From Selenomonas ruminantium AC2024 (lineage in GTDB: Bacteria; Bacillota; Negativicutes; Selenomonadales; Selenomonadaceae): a stretch of 64,000 nt of DNA. Positions 45,751 to 55,695 of this stretch are shown here, one piece after another. How positions within the stretch are numbered: the first letter of the stretch is position 1; each line of letters opens with the position of its first letter. The DNA is taken from assembly GCF_000687995.1 (NCBI RefSeq), contig NZ_JIAC01000001.1, positions 992,001 to 1,056,000 of the forward strand, written 5' to 3'. Position numbers and translations under genes: made by a program. The notes below the pieces were generated by a model. The model was not told where the DNA came from, did not search any database, and saw nothing but the letters and a program-made list of their open reading frames with translations.

Positions 45751-47211
45751 ATGCCCAAAAAGAATAAATACATGAGCTACGAGCACCTGCGGGATTTGCG
45801 GCAGAATCATGCCGCCTGGCGGCTGCTGCGGGCCGATTATGCGCCTTTGGCGGCGGCGTTTTTCTATCAGACGTTTATTGGCCCTAAGCGCCGCGGCATT
45901 GAAGCGCAGGAACTGTTGGAAGCACTGGATATGTTCCTCTACGACTGCACCCGGCAGGAAGGAGAATTTGCCCGCTCGCCCAAGGATTATCTGGAAATGT
46001 GGGCAGACAGCAGTTATGGCTGGCTCAGAAAATACGAATACCATGGGGACTGGTACTACGATTTGACTGCACCGGCCCAGAAGGCGGTGGAGTGGCTGCT
46101 GAGCCTCCATAAGCAGGACTTTATCGGTACAGAGTCTCGCCTGCGTACGGTGTTCAACCTACTGCACGAAATCTCCCAGGAAACGGATACTAATGCCGAG
46201 CACCGGCTGGCGTATCTCACGAGTCAGCAGGAAAAAATTGCCGCTGAAATCAAAGCCATCGAGGAAACCGGCGAGGTGAAGCCGCAGCTGGATGATGTGC
46301 AGGTCAAGGAGCGCTTCTTGCAGGCCGAGGCCACGGCGACGGCTATCCTCGCGGATTTCCGCGAAGTGGAGGAAAACTTCCGGGAATTGACGCGTCAGGT
46401 GCAGGCTGATGTGGTGAAGTGGACCCGCGGCAAGGGCGAACTCTTGGAAAAGATTTTCAGCGAAAGCGACATCATCCGCAAGTCGGAGCAGGGCCGCAGT
46501 TTTATGGCCTTTTGGCGTTTTTTGATGCTGTCCCAGCAGCAGGACGATTTGCGTGAGACGCTGCAGCAGGTGGAAAGTGCCGAAGTAGTCCAGGGAATTG
46601 TTCAGGAGCACAGTCTGCGGGATATTCACCGGGAATGGGTGCAGGCCGCAGCCGCCGTGCAAAAGACATTGGGGCAGCTTTCTGCCCAGCTTCGCCGCTA
46701 TGTGGATGAGGATTATCTGCGGGAGGAGCGCAGCATCTATCAGCTCATTCAGAGCATCGAAAGCAAGGCTGTAGACAGGCGGGGAGCGGGGACTTCCGGC
46801 CTGGTCATGGAAATGGATACCCTGCCCAAAGTCCAACTGCCCATGGAGCGGCGCCTTTATGCTCCGCCGAAAAAGACACGGCTCGAAAGTCCGGAACTTA
46901 CCGAGGGGGATGGCAGCAGTGGCAGCATTGCCGCCATCTTCGAGCAGGTCGTGGTGGACAAGGAAAAACTAAAGGCCCATGTGGCGGATTTACTGGCCGA
47001 GCGGGATGAAGTGACGCTCGCTGAGGTTTTGGCGGTTCATCCGCTGGAACTGGGGCTGTCGGAACTCTTGGGCTATCTGGTGCTGGCCAGCCGGGATGCG
47101 GCAGGCTTTACCGAGGACAGGCTGGAACGTCTGGTCTTTGAGCGGGACGGCCGCAAATTACTGGCGGTCTGCGAGCAGATTACCTTTCGGAAAGGAGCAG
47201 GGGCGTTTTGA
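45751..47211 (+). CDS. jetA: JetA/MksF-like kleisin subunit (DUF3375)
   Basis: 486 residues, matching the DUF3375 family, the kleisin-like subunit (JetA; MksF in other naming) of type I Wadjet and MksBEF complexes. The N-terminal third opens LRQNHAAWRLLRADYAPLAA and ends with KYEYHGDWYYDLT, typical of this family. A helical, coiled-coil-rich middle follows (about 140-345). The C-terminal 90 residues carry a winged-helix-like segment (LAEVLAVHPLELGLSELLGY). It begins just after a terminator, so expression depends on read-through or an internal promoter. The stop overlaps jetB. Confidence 0.85.
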   Translation: MPKKNKYMSYEHLRDLRQNHAAWRLLRADYAPLAAAFFYQTFIGPKRRGIEAQELLEALDMFLYDCTRQEGEFARSPKDYLEMWADSSYGWLRKYEYHGDWYYDLTAPAQKAVEWLLSLHKQDFIGTESRLRTVFNLLHEISQETDTNAEHRLAYLTSQQEKIAAEIKAIEETGEVKPQLDDVQVKERFLQAEATATAILADFREVEENFRELTRQVQADVVKWTRGKGELLEKIFSESDIIRKSEQGRSFMAFWRFLMLSQQQDDLRETLQQVESAEVVQGIVQEHSLRDIHREWVQAAAAVQKTLGQLSAQLRRYVDEDYLREERSIYQLIQSIESKAVDRRGAGTSGLVMEMDTLPKVQLPMERRLYAPPKKTRLESPELTEGDGSSGSIAAIFEQVVVDKEKLKAHVADLLAERDEVTLAEVLAVHPLELGLSELLGYLVLASRDAAGFTEDRLERLVFERDGRKLLAVCEQITFRKGAGAF

Positions 47212-47873
47212 GTACAGTAGAAGAAATGACGGAACGCAATGAAGAGAATTTTTCCCGGGCTGCGATAACCCTTTTGAAGGGGATTGTGAGCCGCGGCAGG
47301 GACGAAGTCCTGTGGCAGTTTATCGTAAATGACAGGAGTGCGCTCAGTGATTATTTCCGGCGCATTGGCCTGATTCTAATAATAGATGAAGTGGATGAGT
47401 ATGCTTACCTTAAGCAGGAGGATGCGGCAGGGCTGCCCCGGTTGGTACAGCGCTATCAGTTGAGTTACCCCGTGTCCATGCTGTTGGTGCAGCTTAGAAA
47501 GGCGTTAGGCGAGCAGGATACTGCCAGCGGTGATACCCGTCTGGTCATATCCTTTGCTGATATCATGCGGCGCATGGAACCCTTCCTGCCTGTGCCCGGT
47601 AACGAAATGAAATTCCGCCAGTCTTTGGAACATACCATTGGACAGGTGATGCAGCTGGGCTTTTTGCAGAAGCTCAAGGGCTCGGAGGATGAGTATGAGG
47701 TACGCCCTGTGCTGCGCAGTTTCGTGGATGCCCAGTGGCTCAGCGATTTCAATGAGAAGCTTGCGGAATACGAAGCCCATGGACAGATGCTTCATCAGGG
47801 CGCAGCCGAAGATAAGAGCGATGAAAATGAGGGAGAGGAGGGGCTGTTAGATGAATTTGTTCGCAACGAATGA
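47208..47873 (+). CDS. jetB: JetB/MksE-like subunit (DUF4194)
   Basis: 221 residues matching DUF4194, the KITE-like winged-helix subunit that binds the kleisin. It opens with AAITLLKGIVSRGRDEVLW, includes QRYQLSYPVSMLLVQLRKAL near residue 83, and ends in an acidic tail (DKSDENEGEEGLLDEF). The TTG start at 47208 overlaps the jetA stop (TTGA) with AAAGGAG upstream. Its last 23 bases overlap jetC. Confidence 0.84.
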   Translation: MSTVEEMTERNEENFSRAAITLLKGIVSRGRDEVLWQFIVNDRSALSDYFRRIGLILIIDEVDEYAYLKQEDAAGLPRLVQRYQLSYPVSMLLVQLRKALGEQDTASGDTRLVISFADIMRRMEPFLPVPGNEMKFRQSLEHTIGQVMQLGFLQKLKGSEDEYEVRPVLRSFVDAQWLSDFNEKLAEYEAHGQMLHQGAAEDKSDENEGEEGLLDEFVRNE

Positions 47874-50800
47874 GGAAAATGAAAATATCCCCTTGGGCTT
47901 CCGTCTGGAACGTCTGGAGGTTTATAACTGGGGCACTTTTGATAGCCGGATTTGGTCGTTGGAGTTAAGCGGGGAAATGTCGCTTTTGACCGGTGATGTG
48001 GGCTCGGGCAAGTCCACCCTGGTGGATGCCCTGCTGACCCTGCTCGTGCCCCCGCGGAAAGTCACCTACAACAAGGCAGCCGATGCCAGCGCCAAGGAGC
48101 GCAGTCTGACGTCCTATGTGCGGGGCTACTATGGTCAAAAGCGCACGGATAACGGCGGTGGCCGTCCCGAAGCCCTGCGCGATAAGAATAAATACAGCGT
48201 GATTTTGGGCGTCTTTGCGGATAAAAACTTTGGCCGCACGGTGACTTTGGCGCAGGTGTTCTGGTTCCCAGAGGAAACGGCCAGCTATCCCAAGCGCTTC
48301 TATGTGCTCGCGCAGAAGACCCTTTCCATCAAGGACAGGTTCTCCCAGATTGGCGGGGATATGCGAGCTTTCCGCAAGGCCTTGGAAAAAGATGCCTTCA
48401 TCAAGACCTTTGACGATTATCCGCAGTATGGTCACGAGTTTCGTAAGATTTTCGGCATCCGTCAGGTACAGGCCATGGATTTGTTCCAACAGACCGTGTC
48501 CATGAAGAAGGTGGACAGCCTCACGAGCTTCGTACGCCAGAATATGCTCGAAGTGCCGGAGACGGAGCAGGAAGTGGAACTGATGCTGCGGCAGTACCAT
48601 GATTTGGAAGCTGCCCATCAGGCTGTGCAGAAGGCCAAGAAACAGCAGAAGATGCTCCAGCCCATCGAAGTGCTTGGGGAAAGCTATGCCCGGGACAACC
48701 GTCAGCAGGACGAGTTTCAGGCCATGCAGAAGGTGCTCGAAAGCTGGTATGCCCAGCAGGACTACAAGGCCAGAGAAGAACAGTTAGCAGCCATGGAGCC
48801 GCAGCTTAGGCGCCTGGAAGAGAAAATTACGCAGCAGGGCAAGAGCATGCAGGAAAAGCAGGGAGAGCTAACGGTACTGCAGGGCAATATCGCCCGCAAC
48901 GGCGGTGCGCAGCTCGACGAAGTGCGCCATCAGCTCGACAAGGTTACGGAGCGCAAGGCGCAGTGCGAAGCCAGCCGGGAAAAATTCCAGCAGGAACTTT
49001 CCGCATTAGAAATGACTTTGCCCGCGGACGAGGAAGACTTCGCCCTGCTGCAGGAAAAACTGGCCAGCCGCAAGGCAGAGTGCGAGGCACAGCAGGAAGA
49101 ATTGACGGCGGAAGCCAGCACCATGAAGGCCAACCGTCAGGAAGCGGAGCAGGAGGAGCGCCGCATTCAGGCAGAAATCGATTCGCTGGCCAGACGCAAG
49201 TCCAATATTCCCCAGAAATTCATCGCTGTGCGCGAGGAAATCTGCAAGGCCCTGAATCTTGCCGAAAGTGAAATGCCCTTTGCCGGGGAACTTATCGCCG
49301 TGAAAGAGGAGGAGGCTGAGTGGGAAGGTGCCATTGAGCGCTTGCTGCGCAGTTTCGGCATATCCCTGCTGGTGCCAGAGGTTCACTATGGGGAAGTGGC
49401 TGACTGGATGGAACGCCATGACCTCAAGATGCGCATGGTTTACTTCCGTGTGCCGGCCTACCCTGAACAGGTCAATGCCAATGTGCACGAGGACGCCGTG
49501 TGTCAGAAACTCCATATCAAGGAGGACAGTCCACTGGCTCCCTGGCTCGAAGCGGAACTTCTGACCCGCTTCAACCATATCTGCTGTGAGAACATCAAGG
49601 AATTCCGGCAGGCAAAATTTGCCCTGACCAAAGCTGGTCAGGTCAAGACTGGCGGTAAGCGCCACGAAAAGGACGACCGCCACGATATCCACGACCAGCG
49701 CTATTATGTATTGGGCTTTTCCAATCTCAAAAAGATTCAGGCCCTGCAGATGGAAATGGAAGACCGGCGCGAGGAGCAGAAGTTCTTCTTGCAGAAGGAA
49801 AATCAGGCGAAACGGGCCGTGAAAAAACTCCGGGAGCAGAGCGAGGCCATCGTCCGGGCCGGAGTGGTAACCTCCTTTGCGGAAATCCATATAGAGCCGC
49901 TGCTGGAGCGTATGGCACAGCTCAAGGCACAGGTGGAAAAACTGCGGGCGGAAAATGATGTACTCAAACAGCTGCAGGCCGAAGAACAGCGCCTCAAGCA
50001 GGAAATCGGCGCAGATTATGCGGCGCTGGATGACTATAAGAATCAGCGCAGCCAGCTGGCTGAACGCATTCGCCTGCACAAGGCGGAAATGGTCATGGAT
50101 GAGGAACTCTTTGCCGGGGCAGAAAGTGACGACCGGGAGAAGGGCTATCCCCTGTTGCAGCATTACGCCGCCCTGGCCTTGGAGAAATTGGGCAGTCCGC
50201 AGTTTGATATGCAGAAGCGCAGCCTGCAGCAGAAGGAGTATAACCAGTGGCTGAACACCCGCACCCATCAGTTGGGGGAAAAACTGCAAAAGACCAGCGA
50301 AGAACTGGTCAAGGCCATGACGGAGTTCCGGCAGGAATATCCGGAGTCGGCCAGTGAACTGCTGGCTGCTCCGGAGGGCTATCAGGATTATACGGCACTG
50401 CTGCACCGTCTGCAGGAAGATGATTTGCCGAAGTTTGAAAGCCGGTTCAGCCATCTGCTGCGGGAAAACACCATCAATCAGATTGCCCTGTTCCAGACTC
50501 ATCTGGAGGAGGCCTGCCATGAGATTCACGACAGGATTGCGCTGATTAATGACTCACTGGCGGAAATCGACTACAATGAGGGCCGCTACATTCAGATTGA
50601 GTGCAACCCTGCCGTCAGCGATACCATTCAGCAGTTCCGCCGTGATTTGCGGGCCTGCACCGATGATGCCCTGACAGGGAATATGGACAACAGCTACAGC
50701 GAGGAAAAATTCCAGCAGGTGGCCAGAATTTTGGAACGCCTGCAGGGCCGTCCTGGCATGACAGATGTGGATGCCCGCTGGCGCAGTGAGATTATCGATG

Positions 50801-51246
50801 TGCGCAACTGGTTTGTCTTTGCGGCTTCGGAATTGTGGCGCAATCCTGCTCCGGATATGGACAAGGAGTACGAGCACTACACCGACTCCGGCGGTAAGTC
50901 CGGCGGTCAGAAGGAAAAGCTGGCCTATACGATACTGGCCGCCAGCATTGTCTACAACTTCGGACTGCGGGGCAGACGCGCCGGTGAGCAGTCCTTCCGC
51001 TTTGTTGTCATTGACGAAGCCTTCCTCAAGAGCTCGGATGAAAGTGCCCGCTTCGGCTTGGAACTGTTCAAGAAACTCGATTTGCAGCTGCTCGTGGTGA
51101 CGCCGCTCCTAAAAATCGCCACGATTGAGCCCTTCGTCAGCCATGTAGGGTTCGTGTATCAGAGAGATGAGGAGCATAAGTCCTACTTGCGGAATCTTAC
51201 GATTGAGGAACTGCAGGCAGAGAGAAATGCATACAATGCCAAATGA
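47851..51246 (+). CDS. jetC: JetC/MksB-like SMC ATPase
   Basis: 1131 residues, SMC/MukB-like. The N-terminal head has the P-loop GDVGSGKS (48-55). A long coiled coil (about 250-480 and 620-860) surrounds a globular hinge-like region (about 485-620, ICKALNLAESEMPFAGELI). The C-terminal head has a signature SGGKSGGQKEK (1013-1023) and a Walker B FVVIDE (1051-1056). In Wadjet this ATPase senses and extrudes plasmid DNA, which JetD then cuts. GAGAGGAGGGG precedes the ATG. No jetD follows: the next 586 bases hold no gene. Confidence 0.86.
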   Translation: MNLFATNEENENIPLGFRLERLEVYNWGTFDSRIWSLELSGEMSLLTGDVGSGKSTLVDALLTLLVPPRKVTYNKAADASAKERSLTSYVRGYYGQKRTDNGGGRPEALRDKNKYSVILGVFADKNFGRTVTLAQVFWFPEETASYPKRFYVLAQKTLSIKDRFSQIGGDMRAFRKALEKDAFIKTFDDYPQYGHEFRKIFGIRQVQAMDLFQQTVSMKKVDSLTSFVRQNMLEVPETEQEVELMLRQYHDLEAAHQAVQKAKKQQKMLQPIEVLGESYARDNRQQDEFQAMQKVLESWYAQQDYKAREEQLAAMEPQLRRLEEKITQQGKSMQEKQGELTVLQGNIARNGGAQLDEVRHQLDKVTERKAQCEASREKFQQELSALEMTLPADEEDFALLQEKLASRKAECEAQQEELTAEASTMKANRQEAEQEERRIQAEIDSLARRKSNIPQKFIAVREEICKALNLAESEMPFAGELIAVKEEEAEWEGAIERLLRSFGISLLVPEVHYGEVADWMERHDLKMRMVYFRVPAYPEQVNANVHEDAVCQKLHIKEDSPLAPWLEAELLTRFNHICCENIKEFRQAKFALTKAGQVKTGGKRHEKDDRHDIHDQRYYVLGFSNLKKIQALQMEMEDRREEQKFFLQKENQAKRAVKKLREQSEAIVRAGVVTSFAEIHIEPLLERMAQLKAQVEKLRAENDVLKQLQAEEQRLKQEIGADYAALDDYKNQRSQLAERIRLHKAEMVMDEELFAGAESDDREKGYPLLQHYAALALEKLGSPQFDMQKRSLQQKEYNQWLNTRTHQLGEKLQKTSEELVKAMTEFRQEYPESASELLAAPEGYQDYTALLHRLQEDDLPKFESRFSHLLRENTINQIALFQTHLEEACHEIHDRIALINDSLAEIDYNEGRYIQIECNPAVSDTIQQFRRDLRACTDDALTGNMDNSYSEEKFQQVARILERLQGRPGMTDVDARWRSEIIDVRNWFVFAASELWRNPAPDMDKEYEHYTDSGGKSGGQKEKLAYTILAASIVYNFGLRGRRAGEQSFRFVVIDEAFLKSSDESARFGLELFKKLDLQLLVVTPLLKIATIEPFVSHVGFVYQRDEEHKSYLRNLTIEELQAERNAYNAK

Positions 51247-51272
51247 TTACGCTGCTCTGGTTCGAGGCAAAA

Positions 51273-51471
51273 GGCGCAACAGGCGGGGATTGGCTGGCAT
51301 GCGCTGAGGCGCGGAACTAAAAATATTTTTTATCTTCAATAAAGGGGCTGGAAAAGTCAAAACTCGCTGTCGCTCAGACAGTTGACTTTTCCAGCCCCTT
51401 TTTGATAAAAAATATTTTCTTAACGTTCCGCGCCAAACGCTCCTGTCAGCCAGCCCCCGCCTGTCGCTTGC
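51273..51471. repeat. Large imperfect inverted repeat after jetC
   Basis: 51273-51361 resembles the reverse complement of 51380-51471 over about 90 bases, with small mismatches and indels. The innermost 20 bp (51341-51360 with 51382-51401) are perfect, and the right side runs into T, so it also works as a terminator for jetC. A loop with CTGTC/GACAG lies at the centre. The size and the near-symmetry suggest a MITE-like or REP-like insertion. The rest of 51247-51832 is AT-rich with no gene. Confidence 0.6.
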
Positions 51472-51707
51472 TTTGTACTGCTGGTTGATTCATTCGGATT
51501 GACATGTCAATTTAGGGGAGGGGCCATCTTTATCTATAAACTCATATGATGAATACAAAAAATATACATGAGTATATTAGCGTGAGTTATACGATATGTA
51601 TCACAAATAAAGTATAATAATGAAAAAACACCTATATAAACTAGAATGATATGGTTATATATCTTAATTAGTGTGAAAATAATCATCAATTTACCGATTA
51701 TGAATAA

Positions 51708-51832
51708 ACTTTTCTAGTGCAAAAGTCCCAAATTCATGTTATGATTCTAAAGTGATTTTCACAGAATCATAAAGATGTAAACAGAACCGAGCGGCCGAGG
51801 GATACGGCCAACGTAGAAAGGCGTGTGAGGAA
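51708..51832 (+). ncRNA. Structured leader RNA of the first MCP gene (copy 1)
   Basis: 125 bases ending at the start codon. Hairpin 1: ACTTTT/AAAAGT (51708-51713 with 51721-51726), loop CTAGTGC. A TCCC follows at once (51726-51729). Hairpin 2: 10 bp, 51739-51748 with 51763-51772. Hairpin 3: GGCCG/CGGCC (51793-51797 with 51805-51809), loop AGGGATA, whose GGGA can pair with the TCCC as a pseudoknot. A conserved ACGTAGAAAGGC block then reaches the ribosome site. The same layout recurs at 53730-53869. Confidence 0.55.
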
Positions 51833-53539
51833 ATGAGATTAAAAGACATTCGTATTGGAGTTAAAATCTTGGTGTTGGTGGTAATAGGTATTATCGGCAT
51901 GGCGATTCTGAGTTTTTCAGGCTATAGTGCCATGAGCAAGGCCGGGGATGACCTGGATAATATGTACCACCGCAAATTAAAGGCAACCCGCCTGCTGGGA
52001 AATGAAATCAACTATACCCGCAAAGTTCAGCTGGGGGTTACCAAGCATATCATTGATCCTAAGGATGAGCAGATTGTTACCTATGTGAAAGAATCTTTGG
52101 AAAGCTATGAAAAGACCTGGCCACAGTACCGGGAACTGGCTATGCGGGCTGATAATGTTGCCCCGCATATTCCTGAAGTGGAGAAACAATGGGTTGAATA
52201 TCGTCAAGGAATTATGGAAGTAAAGCGGCTTACGGATGCAGGTAAAAAACAGGAAGCTTGGGAACATTACAAAAAGATGGAAAATGGCATTACCAAGGAT
52301 TTGGTGGCCAGTCTGCATAATCTGGAGAAACTGGCCAATGACAATGCGGATGCGATGAATGAGGAAGTCACAGCGACCAATGCACATGAGATGTTCATGA
52401 TGATTGTGACGACGGTATTGTGTTTCCTGGCTTTGATGGCGGTGGCCTTCTTCATCATCCGCGACATTATGACCACTTTGGACAAGATGGTGGCAGAGTG
52501 TAATGAGATGAAGACAGGGGACTTCCGTCTTAATGATCATTACGAACCGCGTGGAGACGAGTTGGGACAGATGGAAGCTGCTATGCAGGAAATGCGCAAG
52601 GAACTCAACGATTTGATGCGCAAGGTCAGCGAATCTGCCGAACAGATGGCGGCTTCGTCTGAAGAACTTTCTGCCAGTGCCGGGCAGGCTGCTCAGGCTG
52701 CAACACAGGTGGCGCAGTCGTCTACGGATGTGGTGGAGTCGGTGGAACACCAGCAGAAAGCTGTTATGGAAAGCAATGTGTCCGTACAAAATGCGGAAAG
52801 CTCCGTGGAGGAAATTCGTCAGCAATCCGCCAAGGTGGAGGAAAATTCCGCAGCTGTTGCTCAGCGGGCAGATGAAGGCAATCAATCCATTGATGTGTCT
52901 GTGCGTCAGATCAAGGATGTAGAGGTAACAGTAACTTCCTCTGCCATGATGGTAGAACGTTTGGGTGAACGCTCCAAGGAAATTGGGGAAATCGTGGACA
53001 CCATGACAGGAATTGCCGAACAGACCAATCTGTTGGCGTTGAATGCTTCTATCGAAGCGGCCCGCGCCGGTGATCATGGTCGTGGCTTCAAAGTGGTGGC
53101 AGAAGAAGTGGGCAAGCTGGCGCATGAATCCAAAGAATCTGCAGAAAAGATTGCGAGCCTTATCAAGGAAATTCAGAGTGATACAGAAGATGCGGTTATC
53201 GCCATGCGTTCTGGCAAGGCTGCTGTTATTGAAGGCGCACAAAGTGTTGGGGGACTGCGCACCATGTTTGAGGAAATCAATCAGTTGGTAGTGGGAGTGT
53301 CCGAGGAAATCAGCCAAGTTACGGAAGCTATTCATTCGGTTGCTGATGCCACCAACGAAATAGTTGGTGAGATGAATGATATCAACACCTACAGCGGCAA
53401 AGTGGCCAGTGAAATGCAGTCGGTATCTGCCGCCACGGAAGAACAGTCTGCTTCGGCAGAGGAAATCGCTGCAGCCAGTGAAGCACTGGCAACGTTGGCG
53501 CAGAGTCAGCAGGAAGCGTTGTCTCACTTCCGTTTTTAG
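51833..53539 (+). CDS. Methyl-accepting chemotaxis protein (copy 1)
   Basis: 568 residues. Membrane span 1 (about 10-30), a periplasmic four-helix-bundle sensor (4HB_MCP, about 35-190), span 2 (about 192-213), a HAMP domain (about 214-268), and the MCP signalling domain whose hairpin tip is [25 protein letters not shown] near residue 395. It controls CheA at the pole in response to a ligand that cannot be inferred. It ends without a CheR-binding pentapeptide. It is paralogous to the next gene over its full length. Confidence 0.95.
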   Translation: MRLKDIRIGVKILVLVVIGIIGMAILSFSGYSAMSKAGDDLDNMYHRKLKATRLLGNEINYTRKVQLGVTKHIIDPKDEQIVTYVKESLESYEKTWPQYRELAMRADNVAPHIPEVEKQWVEYRQGIMEVKRLTDAGKKQEAWEHYKKMENGITKDLVASLHNLEKLANDNADAMNEEVTATNAHEMFMMIVTTVLCFLALMAVAFFIIRDIMTTLDKMVAECNEMKTGDFRLNDHYEPRGDELGQMEAAMQEMRKELNDLMRKVSESAEQMAASSEELSASAGQAAQAATQVAQSSTDVVESVEHQQKAVMESNVSVQNAESSVEEIRQQSAKVEENSAAVAQRADEGNQSIDVSVRQIKDVEVTVTSSAMMVERLGERSKEIGEIVDTMTGIAEQTNLLALNASIEAARAGDHGRGFKVVAEEVGKLAHESKESAEKIASLIKEIQSDTEDAVIAMRSGKAAVIEGAQSVGGLRTMFEEINQLVVGVSEEISQVTEAIHSVADATNEIVGEMNDINTYSGKVASEMQSVSAATEEQSASAEEIAAASEALATLAQSQQEALSHFRF

Positions 53540-53645
53540 GAAATATGCTGATAATGATTTTAGTTTCAACCATAAGAAAAAAATATAGATGGTATTTATT
53601 AAAGGAAAATGTCGCTTATAGGTAACTAAAATATAAATATATCCT

Positions 53646-53690
53646 AAGAATGACCGCTAATCACAAATAGATTAGCGGTCATTCTTTAAT
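53646..53690 (+). terminator. Terminator of MCP copy 1
   Basis: 16-bp perfect stem (53646-53661 with 53671-53686), 9-base loop; the following T tract is short (TTAATTT). Confidence 0.75.
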
Positions 53691-53729
53691 TTGTATAAAA
53701 ATAATAATCAATTCGTTAATTATGAATAA

Positions 53730-53869
53730 ACTTTCCTAGTGCGAAAGTCCTAAACATGTGATAAAGTTAGCACATATTTTTGGCAAAAATATAGCGAGAA
53801 TGGAAAAAAGACGTAAGTAAAATCGAGAGGCCGCAGGGATACGGCCGACGTAGAAAGGCATGTGTGGAA
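53730..53869 (+). ncRNA. Structured leader RNA of the second MCP gene (copy 2)
   Basis: Same plan as copy 1. Hairpin 1 is ACTTTC/GAAAGT (53730-53735 with 53743-53748), a compensatory change (U-A to C-G) with the loop CTAGTGC unchanged. TCCT follows (53748-53751). Hairpin 2 (about 53774-53780 with 53786-53792) has an unrelated sequence but the same position. Hairpin 3 GGCCG/CGGCC (53829-53833 with 53842-53846) has loop CAGGGATA. The ACGTAGAAAGGC block is again next to the start codon. Confidence 0.55.
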
Positions 53870-55576
53870 ATGAGACTAAAGGACGTTCGTATTGGAGCCA
53901 AGATATTGGTGCTGGTTGTTATCGGCATCATGGGCATGGCAATTTTGAGTTTTTCTGGTTATCGGGCTATGAGTCAGGCAAGTGACGATATTGACAACAT
54001 GTATTCCCGTAAACTGAAAGCAACCCGTATGTTGGGCGATGAAATCAATTACATGCGTATGATTCAGGTGCGCATTGTAAAGCATATTCTCGACCCGAAG
54101 GATGCACAGATTAATGCTTCTATCGACGAAGCGATGAAAAGCTATGAAACGAAATGGCCGGAATATAAGGCTTTGGGCATGAGAGCAGATAAAGCAGCTG
54201 CCGAAATTCCCAATACGGAAAAGAAGTGGGCGGAATATAAAAATGGGATTCAGGAAGCCCGCAAGCTGGCAGATGCCGGCAAAACCCAGGAAGCTTGGGT
54301 GTATTACAAAGGCGTGGAAGCCGGTGTAACACAGGAACTCTTAAAGAGTCTTGTAGCTTTGCAGAAGGTAGCAGATGACAATGCGGATGCACTCAATGAG
54401 GAAATCGTTGAACGCAATGCCAGCACCATGACTGCGATGATTGTTACGACTCTGTTGTGCTTTGCGGTGCTGATGGGCATTGCCTTCTTCATCGTTCGCG
54501 ATATTATGACCAATCTGGACAGAATGGTTATGGAATGCAACCGCATGAAGGATGGGGACTTCCGTCTCAATAGCAATTATGAACCCCGTGGGGACGAACT
54601 GGGTCAGATGGATGCCGCTATGCAGGATATGCGTAAGACCCTGAACAAGCTGATGCGTCATGTCAGCGAATCTGCTGAACAGCTGGCAGCTTCCTCCGAG
54701 GAACTCACGGCCAGCGCTGGTCAGGCTGCTCAGGCTGCTACGCAGGTAGCGCAGTCTGCCACGGAGGTTGTGGAATCTGTTGAGCATCAGCAGAAATCTG
54801 TCATGGACAGCAATGAAGCCGTTCAGAGCGCCGAGGCTTCTGTAGAAGAAATCCGTCAGAAGTCCGACCAGGTAGAGGCAAATTCCAACGCCGCTGCTAC
54901 GCGCGCTGAAAAGGGCAATCAGGCCATTGATGATTCCGTCCGTCAGATTAAGGATGTTGAGGAAACCGTTACGGCTTCTGCCAAGATGGTTGACCGTCTG
55001 GGTGAACGCTCCAAGGAAATCGGTGAAATCGTAGATACCATGACGGGCATCGCCGAACAGACCAATCTGCTGGCCCTTAACGCTTCTATCGAAGCGGCCC
55101 GCGCTGGTGAACATGGCCGTGGCTTTACGGTGGTAGCCGGTGAAGTCGGCAAGCTCGCGCAGGAATCCAAGGAATCTGCTGAAAAAATTGCCAAAATCAT
55201 CAAGGAGATTCAGGGCGATACGGAAGAAGCTGTGCTTTCTATGCGTACCGGCCGTGAAGCAGTGGTGGAAGGCGCACAGAGCGTGGAATCCCTGCGTACC
55301 ATGTTTGAGGAAATCAATCAGCTGGTAGTCGGTGTATCCGGCGAAATCAGCCATGTGACGGAGTCTATCAACGCCATGGCAGATGCCACCAATGACATCG
55401 CCAGCGAGATGAACGATATCAACAGCTACAGCGGCAAGGTGGCCAGCGAAATGCAGGCTGTATCCGCTGCCACGGAAGAACAGTCCGCCTCTGCTGAGGA
55501 AATTGCCGCAGCCAGTGAAGCACTGGCCAAACTGGCACAGGACCAGCAGGCTGCTCTGTCCAGCTTCCGCTTCTAA
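53870..55576 (+). CDS. Methyl-accepting chemotaxis protein (copy 2)
   Basis: 568 residues from the ATG at 53870; a GTG at 53864 is possible, but the ATG matches copy 1 (MRLKD(I/V)RIG). The architecture is the same as copy 1: two membrane spans, a 4HB_MCP sensor, HAMP and signalling domain ([25 protein letters not shown]). The signalling half is almost identical to copy 1, while the sensor half has more changes (for example [19 protein letters not shown] against [19 protein letters not shown]), so the ligand range may differ. Confidence 0.95.
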   Translation: MRLKDVRIGAKILVLVVIGIMGMAILSFSGYRAMSQASDDIDNMYSRKLKATRMLGDEINYMRMIQVRIVKHILDPKDAQINASIDEAMKSYETKWPEYKALGMRADKAAAEIPNTEKKWAEYKNGIQEARKLADAGKTQEAWVYYKGVEAGVTQELLKSLVALQKVADDNADALNEEIVERNASTMTAMIVTTLLCFAVLMGIAFFIVRDIMTNLDRMVMECNRMKDGDFRLNSNYEPRGDELGQMDAAMQDMRKTLNKLMRHVSESAEQLAASSEELTASAGQAAQAATQVAQSATEVVESVEHQQKSVMDSNEAVQSAEASVEEIRQKSDQVEANSNAAATRAEKGNQAIDDSVRQIKDVEETVTASAKMVDRLGERSKEIGEIVDTMTGIAEQTNLLALNASIEAARAGEHGRGFTVVAGEVGKLAQESKESAEKIAKIIKEIQGDTEEAVLSMRTGREAVVEGAQSVESLRTMFEEINQLVVGVSGEISHVTESINAMADATNDIASEMNDINSYSGKVASEMQAVSAATEEQSASAEEIAAASEALAKLAQDQQAALSSFRF

Positions 55577-55608
55577 TTTCATAATATAGGCAAGGATATT
55601 TGCCGGTT

Positions 55609-55643
55609 AAAAGGGTTGGCCAAATGTTGGCACAACCCTTTTT
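55609..55643 (+). terminator. Terminator of MCP copy 2
   Basis: Stem AAAAGGGTTGGCCAA (55609-55623) with TTGGC and CAACCCTTTT (55627-55642), one bulged base, loop ATG, ending in T. Confidence 0.8.
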
Positions 55644-55695
55644 CCGTGATATGATAGTAATATCTAATTTAAGTTGCTTTCAGGAGGTTTGCCAG

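Noticed and set aside
49006-50529. 507-codon open frame antisense to jetC
   Set aside because: Shadow of the coiled-coil coding sequence, low complexity, no start signals.
51247-51832. Possible jetD or jetD remnant behind jetC
   Set aside because: No open frame of useful length on either strand and no recognisable fragment; only the inverted repeat and the MCP leader.
51708-51832. Assignment of the MCP leader to the c-di-GMP-I or c-di-GMP-II riboswitch
   Set aside because: The hallmark internal motifs of those classes are not visible; left as an unassigned structured leader.
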